Positions 46,618 to 58,985 of a stretch of DNA of 64,000 nucleotides are shown one piece after another. Numbering within the stretch: the stretch's first letter is position 1; each line of letters opens with the position of its first letter. This DNA comes from Polytrichum commune (taxonomy: Eukaryota > Streptophyta > Polytrichopsida > Polytrichales > Polytrichaceae): contig OX485808.1 of the NCBI GenBank assembly GCA_950295325.1, forward strand, positions 30,774,527-30,838,526, written 5' to 3'. The position numbers and the translations under genes were made by a program. The notes under the pieces were generated by a model. That model did not search any database and was not told the DNA's origin. It saw nothing but the letters and a program-made list of their open reading frames with translations.

Positions 46618-49600
46618 TTATTGGTTGAGGCGATAGCTCCGGCCCGTGAAGGCAGATCGAGCAGATCCCTGTGCAACAGGAGTTGGAGCCACCACAGGTC
46701 CGGATAATCCATATACAGCACCTGTTGTTGATGGTGGTGGTGGAGGTGAAAATGCAGTAGGGCCTGCTGTGGTCCACTTGCCAACCAAGTTATGCCTGCA
46801 GATAGAATTTTTGTCAAGGAAACACCACCCACCATTCTTAAAGGAAAGGACACACACAGAAATATATGGATGCAAACCATAACCAGAACGCAATCAACAA
46901 ACACTTCAAGGTCTAAGGGGCTCAATATGCGACCTAAGGTAGACATGCCTAAGTCGAACACAACAATAATCTGGGCACCTATATTTGAGTGGTGTGTGGA
47001 TCTAAGAATTTTCTTATAAGAAAATTGGACTACATGCTCAAAATATGCTCATCATTCTATGCTCAATAGTCAACATGGCTGTAAAACCTATATGACCACC
47101 TAATGAGGAAGAGAATCTTCACTTTTGATAAGGAAAAAGATATTCATATGAGCTCCAAGGATTATGAGATAAATGGTTACGAGCATCATTTGGATTTGCT
47201 AATCTTGCACTAATTGCATGTTTTATATCCTACAAGAAGTGGGTGCAGAGAGGAAAGTATCCATCACATCTACCTTATTTACAGAGTCTCTACAAGTTCT
47301 CATCAAGTCCTAGAGTATGAAAAATCATTATGGCTTTGAAATTCATTCAGCATATTATTTTATGTTAGGGAGAAACACAAAATTCTCGTAAGTATGTGAC
47401 ATTGATGGTCAATGTACTAAGTATATGTTTGCATCCAAGGGCACCTAGGTTAATTATATTAAGGTATCTAACTGAATATTAAAGTGCACTTGATGAAAAG
47501 ATTAATTTTAGATAGGGTCACTTTTCACACAATTTAGCTAAAAACGGAGGTATGTAGCTCAAATACATATTTTTGTTCATGGAGAGGCCCATAGAGGGCC
47601 TCTTTAAGGCTGTAGGGGTTAACAAGTTAATCACACACACTTCTCCACATAGACTGCTGACCTTCTCAATATCAAAGTTCAACATTATACAGATCACAAA
47701 AGAAAAACAATACTTCAAAAGTGGTCACAGTATAGCAATAAAACATTGTTTCCTAGTTTCAAAATAGAAATTGTCAGTTCAAAAAGGATACACCCAAGCA
47801 GGAGTCTGCAGATAGTGGCGTCCAGTAACTCGAGGATGCAAGATGGTGAGGAAGTAGTAGGCATGGCCTACAACGATTCCAACTACGTCACTCAAAATGC
47901 TCCCTCCCATCATCACGTTTATGGCTAATAGACCGAATGGCATCCATAACCCCTGCAATCAGCAACATCCGCACAAGTTTCATGTTTTGTGTAGTTGATC
48001 GATACACAAGTAAAAAGGATGGAAGTGGCAATTAGAGCAATAGTATTGGAGGGCTCTCCATGCCAACAGAATATAAATATTTTTTCCTCAAATTATGCCA
48101 CATGACATTCCTACATGTGAAACTACATTTTGGCACAATTCATGAGCATGTATTCAGCACTATTTACTGAAAGTAAAGATGAACTAGAGCACCCTCTATG
48201 GTAATCTGCATTCCAGAACATAATGAGTGAAGTGCTCGGAGGTATGTGGCAGCCAGAAACAGATACAGAAATACAAACTATTCCAGACAAGAAACTCATT
48301 TTTCAGTTGTAGATAGAATTGTTTCATATATCCCAAGGACTTTGGTGTATGAAAAAATTGGTTCTGACCTGTAATGTCAGAACTCCCATCAGAGAAATCT
48401 TTGCCGTCGGAAACTCGCGACTCCACAAATACAGGAGCATGAATACCAAGGACCCACTAAGAAATGGCACTCGGTAAAACGGAAGTGCCAATGAGACAGC
48501 CTGTATAACACATGACACAACAAAACAAAACCATTTCGTAAGTGCTGCTACTCCAATTCATATCATTGAAAGAACATCACACAACAGAACCCCCAATTAA
48601 CACAAACTTTCTAGCACTAGATAAGAAACCACCTCACTAAACATCAAGTAGAAATAAGCACTAGATTCCATGTATTGATGAGGATGGGAGTCCTAGAATC
48701 AAAATAAACTACCCATATGCACGGCAACAAAACAAACAATGCACATAGAGAAGCAATACAAAGAAACAGGCCACAAAAAAGTTAAGAGCGTACCAAGAAT
48801 GCTGTCATCGAAATCATAATCATCCATAAAAAATCGGCGGTGCGGTTTACATAGGTCTTTTCAAGTTCAACTCCATATCTTGCTCTGAGTACATCACAAA
48901 CAAGAATTTTCACTTAGGTGAGTCAATATCTTTTGATCAGTGATTCTTCAAACAGACAGGTTGTGGCATATTTTGTCCCCATCCTTCACATTTTATATAA
49001 TCGCGTGAAGCGACAAAATCGTAACTTAAGAATATGATGTCATGAAAGGAGATCCATCAAGATAAACAGCAATTACAGTACCAGATGTCAAATTGGAATC
49101 TCAGTTCCATTGATTCAAAAAGAAAACCAGAAGACTCACAACATCAACAGCCGAACAGCGAATTGAATAGAAAAGCCTCCCAAGAAAAAGAAGTTGGTCA
49201 ATAACCGCCATATCTGCAACCAAGAACAGTATCAGAGCTTTGTAGTAGGCAGTCAGTAACCCAAAACAACTATATCTTATAAGCTTAAAGTTTACCACTA
49301 TACATTTGGAATATGTAGAAATACAAAGCATTTTATATCCCATCATTGTCATGCTTTCTGATGACTATTTGTGATCAATTTCCTCTATTATCAGGATTTC
49401 AAGATTCATATTGATTATTTCCTACTAACTTTCCAAGATTATAGCATGCATCACAATAACATCAGCTGCATGGCTTTACAAACCTGGAACTTTCCGCCAA
49501 CGAGTGCAAAATCAAGGTAAATCCACGTGAGGGGAATGAGACCCAACTGGTATCCCACAGTTACCATAAAACAAATTGTTCCGTAGGTCTTGATCACTGG

Positions 49601-51081
49601 TGGCAAGGATCGATAGAAGCTGCATCGACAAGTGCAAATGTCAGAAGAAGCTCATTTGATCATAAATAATTCCAAGGTTCGCATATCCAAATGTGCAGAC
49701 AGCTGAGAGAATCCAACTTGATTTATGATAGACCTGATAATTGCAGCAACAAACTTGTGCATCATAGTAATCACAACCAGTGATACATTGCACCACTTTC
49801 TTCATGTTCTGCATCATTATTTTTCCATGGTTAAACTCCTAACAACCCGTTAGGAAGAATGATGACACTGTTTAATTTTGAGAATGGTTGTCACCAGTGA
49901 TTTTGACGAGCTGAACTACTGAGAAATTAGGTTTATAGGGACAAGAAAAAATTTCTTGACAAAAGTGCAGGACTTGAAAAACTCTTACACACCCATAAGC
50001 ATTTCATATTATTTTAAATTGACAAGGTAGAGATTGAACACTATGACCTCAAGTACCCCATCCTTTAGATTTCTTGACTGTTTTCAAGATGCACAGTATC
50101 ATACCCATAAACGATACATCCATGCCTTCAACTGATTACATGAATTGGTGTACTTCCATGGGTCCTACAAACACAACCTTACTCATACATGCGATCTCAA
50201 CCTGATACCAAGTCCTGATACCACTCAAAAGAGTGAAAGACACGTCCAGGGAGCATATTAATTCAATAAATACACAACCTCACAACCTCTGTTGGACAAT
50301 AATCGCCAAGAAAGAATGAAATTTTATGACTAGGCTGCTACTCCAATGCTGTTCAAAATTGGTCTTGAAAATATTCCTCCCTTTAAGACTTTTCCAAATT
50401 CCTTCAGATCAACAGAACTCAAAACTGTTTTGGTAGATTACCGTGCAGAGAGATGAGAATATTGGTTCTAAGTTCATTACTACACTGTAATTAACTGTGT
50501 TTTCCAAAAAATACAAAGAAAGCACATCTTACAGGACTCTCCTGATTGATGAAACCGTAAACCTCCACAATCTCATTGACCAAAACGACCACGACACGGG
50601 AAAAATTAACATGTGATTCAAATCTGATGCCACTCAAAAGAGCAAAGACATGTACACGGCGCATATTAAATTCTATAGGTACAAAACCTCTGTGTTAGAC
50701 AATAATCGCCAAGAAAGAACTAAACTTTATGGCTAGGTTGTTACTCCAATGCTGCGCAAGATGATCTTGAAAACATTGGTCTCCTAAAGACTTTTCAAAT
50801 TCCATCAGAGCAACAGAATTCAAACTCGTGTGATAGATTGCAGTGCAGTGAGACGAAAACAGTGGTTCTGATTTTGTTACAACACTATAATGGACTGAAT
50901 TTCACCTCAAAAGAAAGAAAGAAAGAAAGAAAGACAGGGCATCTGCCAGGACTCAACTGATCGACGAAACCCTAAACCTCCACAATTCTCATTGACGAAA
51001 ACGACCACGACACAAAACGTATTGAAGCCAACAAAAATGGATAATTTCGGAGAGCACAACTCACTCGGATGGCGAAGACAT
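46618..51081 (-). CDS. DER1: Derlin (DER1-like), ER-associated degradation channel
   Basis: Seven exons were read on the minus strand: 51065-51081, 49484-49619, 49140-49213, 48794-48884, 48369-48500, 47792-47952, 46618-46795. They sum to 789 nt, 262 residues plus stop; all introns are GT-AG and every phase agrees. The start MSSPSDFYRSLPPVIKTYGT is the classic plant Derlin opening. Also present are the WR motif in IWRLLTNFFFLGGFSI, ARYGVELEK, VFMLLYLWSREFP and the GxxxG helix GIVVGHAYYFLTILHP. The Pro-rich tail ends FTGRSYRL, resembling an SHP box for CDC48 binding. Derlins are rhomboid pseudoproteases of the ER membrane that help move misfolded proteins to the cytosol. The motifs point to Arabidopsis DER1 rather than DER2. 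The first exon is only 17 nt. Nothing suggests loss of function. Confidence 0.93.
46930..47260. repeat. Dispersed repeat family copy inside DER1 intron 6
   Basis: This copy lies within the last intron of the Derlin gene (46796-47791) and matches the copy at 1430-2020: aggtagacatgcctaa, cacttttgataagg, atgagctccaagga and tatcctacaagaagtggg. It shows that the family inserts into gene introns as well as intergenic DNA. Confidence 0.6.
50222..51015. repeat. Tandem duplication of about 400 bp in DER1 intron 1
   Basis: Copy 1 (about 50,222-50,615) and copy 2 (about 50,632-51,015) share actcaaaagag, gacaataatcgccaagaaag, tactccaatgctg, gaaac-taaacctccacaat and aaaacgaccacgacac in the same order. 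The second copy carries an AAAG microsatellite (about 50,912-50,935). Divergence is moderate, so the event is not recent. Copy 2 ends about 50 bp from the 17-nt first exon. Confidence 0.8.
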
Positions 51082-54000
51082 CGTTCAATGCCTGCAGACG
51101 CTTAACCTTGGCACTCCTCGCACCCGCTTAGGTATGTAACGCCTCGATCAAAAATTGGAGTTCAGTACGGTCTGTTTCACGTTGCGGTGGATGCTCTTCC
51201 GCACAGATTCGACGACAATCGAATAAGTTGATAAGCTGGCTCGGCCTAACTTAGGTCTCACCACAGGCTCGCAAACTCTGCTTGTGGCAACATACATTAG
51301 GTCAATACCTGCCTACAGAGCACTGCGATCAAACGGCATACAGGTAAACCTATCGACCCTGCGCATCCCTCCTAGAGAAAATCAATCAACAGCATACTCC
51401 AACCTTTACAGGCAACCCTATCAACATCGTAAACATCTCTCAAGAAGGTCAGTAGAGCTCAATCGACGGCACAAATGCAACATCTACAGGTAAGTCAACC
51501 CGTGGACGGTATGCAAGTTTTGAAAAACGGAGGAGCTCAATCAACGCCATCCTGTAACATAAATATGTGGAGCAAAAGGTGTGATTGGGGAGGAAAACCT
51601 ACTTTAAACCCTCTCGATTTCGCTTCAATACTTCATCGAAGCTTCCCTTCGAGTGTGCCTTCCTTGAGCAAGTGAAAATTTGAGCTCGTTCAATTACTGG
51701 AGTTCTTAAGAAATCTGGAGCCGACACAACAATCAGTGCCTGGTGCCAGATTGCTACGTTTCCGAAATGCGAAGAACGAAGGTGGATCGCCACGACTTTA
51801 GTGTGAGTAATCTGGAAACTTCTTCCGAAATTTGAGGATGACTCATCAAATTAGGGTTGACTCCAACTCGTCGTTAGAGTTTCCTTATTTTCCTTTTTCT
51901 TTTATGAGTGAAGGTATGTGGGTGTTAGTTGGTTTGTTTTTCATGTTCTCCAACTTCTACCGATTATATTTACACAACAAAACGCGTGTTGCATCAACAA
52001 ATCTACAATGAAACATCTGCAAAAACCAGATTGAAAATCGCACCTCCTTTCTGATTTAGTTATGGTTATCAGTCGGAAGTGCAAGTTTGTTGATTTCTTA
52101 ACTGGACGCATAGGTCATCCCAATTGTGTTCATTGTTTGAGTGTAAAGTATTGGTTAATATTTGAAGGCGTGGTACAATCTCTTTTAAACATGTGTCCTC
52201 GTGATGTTTGCCCTTTGCAGATCCTCACTGAACCACATACCAATCAAATCTAGGGGTCCAATTAAGAAAACGAGCCACTTAAGACCCGTCTACCTTATCT
52301 ACATGTTGGCTACACAACGCAAAATGAAAATTGCCATTTGGCTTTTGATTGTTGTATCCAAATTTGGAGGTGGTGATAGGATGCAATATCATTAGAGTGA
52401 AAAAATAAAGAAAAAAAAAATAGAGCTAGGTCATAAAGGGAGGAGCTAGAATGGTTGAGGTGTTGGTGACAACAAAGGTTGCATACGTGACATTTATTGC
52501 AAGGTCAACACTAACATGCCAAACCATGTCATTGTTCCGTTAGTCGTTTGGATTTGTCTTTTCAAGTTTTTATTCTAAAGGGAAAGAGTCATCTTATTAT
52601 TTTTGTTGCAATTTGGCATCATGAAGCCAAAAATAAATGCATAACATTGCTTAGGCCTAATAAAGTCACCCTTAAATTAATGTCCCTCAAAAACTCACAT
52701 TTTGGTAGGGATTTTCAACATCTCGGCCCACTTTTGACAATTTATGATGTTTAAGGAGTGTTCAAGTGGTGTTGGAAACCTCAACTTTGGTGAAATGAAG
52801 TGGAGGTGTTTGATATTGGCCAAGGGATGGTTACATAAAAGTGAACTTCTTAGGAAACATCTTGTCAAGAAATTTATGTGGTTGTCTTCTGGCAAAAGTC
52901 AAACACCTCAAATTTTTGACAAGATTTATTTTGATCAAAATTTTGATCATTTTGAACGGTGATTTATGAGCAATGTACGAAACTTATGAGCAATTAGTAG
53001 TTAATTATGAAATAAGGAACATGCCAAACCAACATGCCAACCATCTTGACCTCCATTTTGATTCACCAAAGTGAGGGGGTCCGACCTCACTTGAACGCTT
53101 CTTAAGTGTAATTATTAATTTGATGTCCTTTTTTTCAAGGTTAGGTGGGGGTTGAGCTGGAAATCTCCGGAAGACATTAACTAAAAAACCCCAAATTCTT
53201 AAGAAGCCAAAAAATGGGTGTGGGCATTTTCAACTATATCTTCTCAAGGTGTATTTATTTATTTATATTTAAGTATCTTGTACCTTGGACTAATAAAGCT
53301 CCGCATCATCTAGACCAAATGGTTTGGAATGATCTATTAATAGATTCCATATTTGGATCTTGAAGTAGTTAGAACACTTTTTTTTCTTTGTTATAATTAG
53401 TTTACTATTTGGGTAAGTAAGAAGGTCAACAAGATGAATGTTATTGACTTTTCCCATAAAGGAAAGTCACAATTTTAGCCAATCGTAACAAAGGTCAATC
53501 AATTTTGGTTCATCTTGACATGAATTAGATTTGATTACTCAAATTACCCAATCTAGGCCTCTCCATGCACAAAAATGTATATTTGAGCTACATGTTTTCA
53601 TGTTGTCAACACTAAACCTATCTAGAATCAATTTATTGAACCTCCCATACTCACGTTTAGTGAGTTATTCAACAACCTAATTGAATTTGGGTTTATTGGA
53701 ATTTTTTTGTTGAGAACTTCATGTTTGCCTTCATTTATGTAAAGAATTATTTGCCTTGAGACGATTTTATTTTTCTTACGAGTTCTTCTATGAAGAAATT
53801 GAGTTCACAATGTGGTGCAAATATAGTCACGTACAAATATGTGAAAGAATCTAGGACATTGTGTGGCATTGTTCTATATACATGTAAGATGTAGTATTTT
53901 TGACCCACAATTTCTACACATGATAATATTTTTGTATCTCAAGAACTACATCATATATAAGTTAGTTATGAGCCTTGGGACACGATCTTATTAAATTTTA

Positions 54001-54420
54001 TCATGTAGGTGAATGAGGCTCTTTATTCATGCTTGCTTCGCTTTAAATTGACATTTATATCTAGATTATCTAAGTTTCTATCAATGAATAAATGCAAATC
54101 AAAAAGTTATACATCAATTTTGGCATGTCAAGATGTTAATTTAGTTTTGAATTATATGAATACACATTAATAAGTGATGTGGAACAACCGACTCCACAAC
54201 AAGTCGGTGGATTTGGAATTGCTTGGACTAGTTAGCAACAATATCCCCCTATGTGTACAATGTACATGACATGTCCAATGAATATCCTTTCTTATGTAGC
54301 CACATAAGTAGGTATTGCAGTGTAGAGTGCACCCTCTAGGTGGGATTACATAAGTCCCACATACTTTAGAGCACACCCACTAGTCATTATATTTGTATGC
54401 ATTAACATTTATTATGAATA
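51082..54420. other. DER1 upstream region and intergenic DNA
   Basis: The first few hundred bases upstream of DER1 are more GC-balanced and probably contain its 5' leader and promoter, but no core element could be assigned. The rest is AT-rich with short open frames of no known family. The segment 53,180-53,520 is a copy of the repeat at 38,450-38,800. Confidence 0.4.
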
Positions 54421-54427
54421 AAAGAAT

Positions 54428-55118
54428 GGGGGGTGGACTCTTCATACCACGTACAAACTAACGTGAGTGTAAGGAGGGGTATTGTTTGAGGCATTAGAGT
54501 ACACAATATACATAAGAGAGAGGTATTGCTTTTTCTTTAGTGTGTACATCTAAAGAGGGTATTAAATTTTATGAAGTAAAGGTAGATGTACAAAAGGGAG
54601 CCCTAAGGTGTTCGAGAAACAAATGACAATAAATGTGTTAGTTTCATCCACTCCATATTTTCATCCATTGTTTTCCCATGGTCATAGTCCTCAATGACTA
54701 CCACGTGGCTTTTAGTTAGGGTTGCATCTGGGTGCTAGGTTTTTACAAACTAGAGCCTCTTGGAGCTCTTATGGGCTTCCTTTAGTTTTTCTCTCTGGAT
54801 TATGGTTGTTATTTTGCTTTTATCTTTGTTGTTTGATACAATCATTGAATTTCAATTCAATGACTTTCTATTTGGAAAGTGATAGTGGAATTTATATGAA
54901 ATAAAAGTTTTTGATTCATGATGTATAGTTTGTATATGTAATGGAGGCATTTATAACATTAAATTGAAAAGCTTAATATAAATACTTGAGTCCATTTTTC
55001 AGCATGTTGTTAGTATGTATACACCTGTTTTTCTTTATAAACTTCTCATATAGGGGGTCTAATTTCATAGTGACCCACACATGTCATTTAGGTTTCCATT
55101 GAAGAGTCCACCCCCCCC
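54428..55118. mobile_element. TIR-bounded MITE-like element
   Basis: The left end GGGGGGTGGACTCTTCA (54428-54444) and the right end TGAAGAGTCCACCCCCC (55100-55116) are perfect 17-bp inverted repeats enclosing about 690 bp with no long open frame. A target duplication could not be identified with confidence because the ends lie in G/C runs. Size and structure fit a non-autonomous DNA transposon of undetermined superfamily. Confidence 0.6.
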
Positions 55119-57440
55119 TCGGGCTCACTATCTACAACAATGTTATGTTGCTCGAAGGCCATGGGTGGGCCGGGCAACGCCGGAAGAAGGGCATAAACTT
55201 GTCAAATAAACATGATTGGTTAGGTGGATCCTTCCCTCCTTGCTTGCCTTCCTCCCACCCTTGAGTTTTTAGCTTACTTCCTCGTTCTTGAGAAGCAAAA
55301 CAACACACATGCAGATAAACTCTACTTTAAAGAAACGCTCACTCAATATCAAGAAACCAAATGTGCCAAGCTTATGACAATTTGGTGGGAGGATCTTGAA
55401 ATGTGAGCTTGTTTTCAATGCATAGCCAAATCCCAAGAACTAAATCTCTTTCCACTATGATGCGTAGAGACTCAAGGATCTCTCTAAAATGCAAAACCCC
55501 TCAACATGTTATGTTGAGAACATTAGAGCTCTCAATCCATGAGGATAATACAATTAGACATGTCACGACATGGGGTGCAATCAGTGTTTTTTTTTTCAAA
55601 AGAAATGGGTCTCTACATTGGCTCTTGGCCCATCCATTGGCTAGCTTCTTTGGCAATTTGAGTTGGCTTGAAGGAGCCCTAGCTGGCCACGTGGGATGAC
55701 TTAACATATGGCAAATGCGACTAGATGTCATAGAAGGTTTGAGTATGTGGCGATATATAATTTTTTTGGGGCGAGTGTATGTGGCTATGTTTTGCCAACG
55801 TAGAGTTGAAATATGGCCCCCACTTCCTACGTTGTTGATGTAAATGTGGCTAATACAACCCAAAGTACATCAAAATTTGGCTACATCTAAGATTCAATGT
55901 ACAAAAAATATTTGTTCCACGGCCCATGGGAAGAATGCTCAAAAATATGGCTACAGCCTATACATGTGAGGTATTCCTCCTCAAATACAAGGAGAGGGCC
56001 ACAAGAACATGTCCCATAACCCTTGTCCAAACCCCAATGAGCAGAAATAAAGGAAAAAAAAGACGGAGAAGGGGAAAGAGAAGGGGCTTGGCTTGGAAAC
56101 AAGCCAAACTTAAACAAAGAGTGCCCACCTGCAGAAACCTAGGCGCCCGGTGTGGAGGGAGTCTAAACTTGCCGGGGCCTGCCTCGTAGGACGGTGGGGC
56201 CTTTTTGTTGGCAGGAGAGGAGCAGAGCGGCGATGGAGAAGCACACAACGGGCTTGGGGTGGCGATATGGGCGGCCGTGATTGAGCCGGGGGGTGGCCTC
56301 TAACACCGTGGTAACGGGGCCGGGTTGGCTACAATGCATGCCGCCCGACCTGGTTTGAGGCTAACCCAACGGGCATTTTCAAAATAAACCATGTGTAAAC
56401 ATAGCATGGCCCTAACTAGTGTAGCAAAAAACATCTGTATAGCCAGATATAAAAACGCTGGGTGCAATGAAAGCAATTTCCAAATTTACACCCAAAGGCT
56501 TTGCAACTTCTAGAGAGTTTCTTCACCTTCAATTGTCCATTATCTCTTACAACCTCTTCTTAATAAATGCAACATACGTTTCAAAACAAAGGATTTCACA
56601 ACAACGTCTATCACATCACGCCACGTCTTGTGACATTGGACCCAAAAACATCACGCCAACAGGGGGTGAGTTTGACGAAATACCTAGGGGTTTACTAATG
56701 TAATGAACCTTGGTCAATTGCTATTTTGTAGTTGACATAGCAATCGACTAATTGTTTTCTTAAAAACCAAATTTTTGGGATCTTTAGACTTATTGGATGC
56801 AAGATCTAATAATCCATTTTTTTTGGAATGTTTTGATTTTTGATTTTTTTAATATTTTCTAAGTCAACTAGTTGGTCAACTGTTGTAATAAAAAATGAGC
56901 AGTCGACTAGCTAGTTGACTGCTCCAAATTGACTGTTGCGATCAAACAAGATAAATTGGTTGGCTGGTCATCTTCTATTAGCAATTGGTTTCTAAGAAAT
57001 CCAAAAACATCAAAGATTAAAAAATTCTAATTTTTTTTCCAGACTGTTAGATCTTGCATCCAATCAGATCTAATGGGCCATAATTTTCTTTATTGTTGAA
57101 TAAATTTCCAGAAGTCGCCTACTAGTAGTATTCGACAAGAAAGTGGATTTTTTTAACAAAGAAATTCTCCAATAATTTTTTTATCACATCAACAGGTGTC
57201 ATGTCCCAACATGGCGTGACATGATACCATCACATCATTTGTGGCGTGTCGTGACGTGACGGCCAGGGGCCATGTTACATTCATTTGCACATCCTTGTTT
57301 AGAGCTCAGTAATGACCAATAATGGTGTCCTTAATCTTGTCATTTTAACAACCTTGAAGAAGACAACGAGAGGAGAGCCTATCCAAGGCCTACCATATTC
57401 CATTAGAACACATAAGGGATCTCAGGTTTACATCAAAGTG
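55119..57440. other. Intergenic, no gene recognised
   Basis: A GC-richer patch (56,020-56,360) separates AT-rich sequence. Open frames in the patch are short and biased in composition, and no conserved motif was found. Confidence 0.4.
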
Positions 57441-57443
57441 TTA

Positions 57444-58298
57444 CAGTCCACCCTCAATATATGTTGATACTTTGGAGCAAAAAGACTTGTAACACTTTCG
57501 TGGTGTTAACACTTTAACACTTATCGGGGGTAGCATAGACAATTTGTAACACTTACATGAATAACACTTATAAGACTTTGAGATTTTAAAAAATAAAACT
57601 TACATAAATAAAAGATGAAAATACATAAGATATGAATGTCATCATGCATCTAAGCATAATGGAAGATGTAATCTACAATGGATTGATGGAATTCTTGTGC
57701 ATGCCAAAATCCTATTTCTTTTTTATTTGTTTGAATGCTTTAAATGAGAGGTGTAACATCAATAAGTATTTGTTTCAAAAATTATTTCAAAGTCACTAAT
57801 GCAATTTCAACATCCTTGAATCTTACTCTATCTACCACCAATTTGCATATCGTCAACTTCTTTGATGGGTTCGTGGTGAGCTACATCATCTCTTTCATCA
57901 AGCATACCTATAATTTCCTCCTTCATAAGTATGTAGGGATTGTTTAGATTGTATTCCAGTTCATAAGTGATGAACTCATGTGCATTCATCATGCATCCAA
58001 TTTCACTCTCTACAAATACCAATGCTAGTGTTTCCAATAAGGAAGCAAGCTTCAGGCTTTAAAGTTAGATTTTTTGTCAATGTTATCCAGGTTATGAAAT
58101 TTCATAGCCCAACCTTCATCCAAATTAACACTTACTGAGATGAATTCATTGAAGAGAAGAGCATAATTTACTCAAATCTTTTTAGCAATTAACACTTACT
58201 AGTGTATTTTTTCTTTTTCTTTTTTTATGGGAATCGCAATTTTCCTTGACACATGCGATTTTTAACACTTATTGGGGTAACACGTATTGAGGGTGGGG
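57444..58298 (-). mobile_element. Second degenerate pogo/Tigger-like element
   Basis: The left end CAGTCCACCCTCAATA follows TA (57442-57443). The right end, on the minus strand, is CCCCACCCTCAATACG next to TA (58299-58300). The core CCACCCTCAATA is shared, giving terminal inverted repeats of about 14-16 bp plus a TA target duplication. Both ends also carry aacactta-type subterminal repeats. The left end resembles that of the element at 15,989 (CAGTC..ACC). The interior retains a broken transposase C-terminus on the minus strand. Confidence 0.6.
57750..58037 (-). pseudogene. Broken Tigger-type transposase C-terminus
   Basis: On the minus strand an open segment (GCMMNAHEFITYELEY, then DERDDVAHHEPIKEVDD) runs to a TAG near 57,828. 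Past that stop the same frame continues with FKDVEIALVTLK to another stop. An acidic linker followed by an F..V..AL..LK helix is characteristic of the tail of Tigger-type transposases. The catalytic domain is missing and stops interrupt the frame. The position inside a TA-flanked TIR element supports the call. Confidence 0.45.
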
Positions 58299-58985
58299 TA
58301 TATGCCAAAAGAGTTCTTCAAATTTCCTATTGAAGAATACATGCGGATGAGAGGTTATTCTTTTCTACCTTAGTCCAAATGGGATGAACAGGTCAGGGAT
58401 GAGAATGTTGCCAGCTGGCAGATACGGCTGCTGATGACTCATCGTCCACGTCACTCCCTGTCTCCTCTGTCACTCCTGGTTCGGGAAGAAGAACTGTAAT
58501 CTTCAAACCCTGGGAGGCCAATTCGATCCGCAAGATTTTTGCAGGAATCGCATTGCAATTTGCCACAGCGGGAGGCGGCAGCTCTCTGGTAGGAGAAAAT
58601 TCGCTTTCTCCACCTTCTTCTCCTTCCAATCTTAGCGCAAATTAAAACAGATAACAACGAATATTCCTTATACCTTCGAGATTTTGAAATTTGCAGAATT
58701 CCCAAGTGTGCACATCGGTGTGGCAGGATCGGCATGGGTTCTAAAGGTAAAGTGCCAAATTGAAGAGAAATTTGGAGAGACTCAATCTTCAGAACAATCT
58801 GGTGGTACTTGTAGCTTTGGAGGAGTGAGAATAATTTTGAGCCATTTCTGTATCCTTCTCCTTGTCGAAGGGGTTTAGGGGAGTAGGAGAAGTCCTCTTC
58901 TTGTGGAAGGGGTTTAGTAAGTGCAATTGGTGAGAGTTGGGGTTTAATTCCACAAGTGAGTGGAGGCGGGCTATATTCGAGCACC

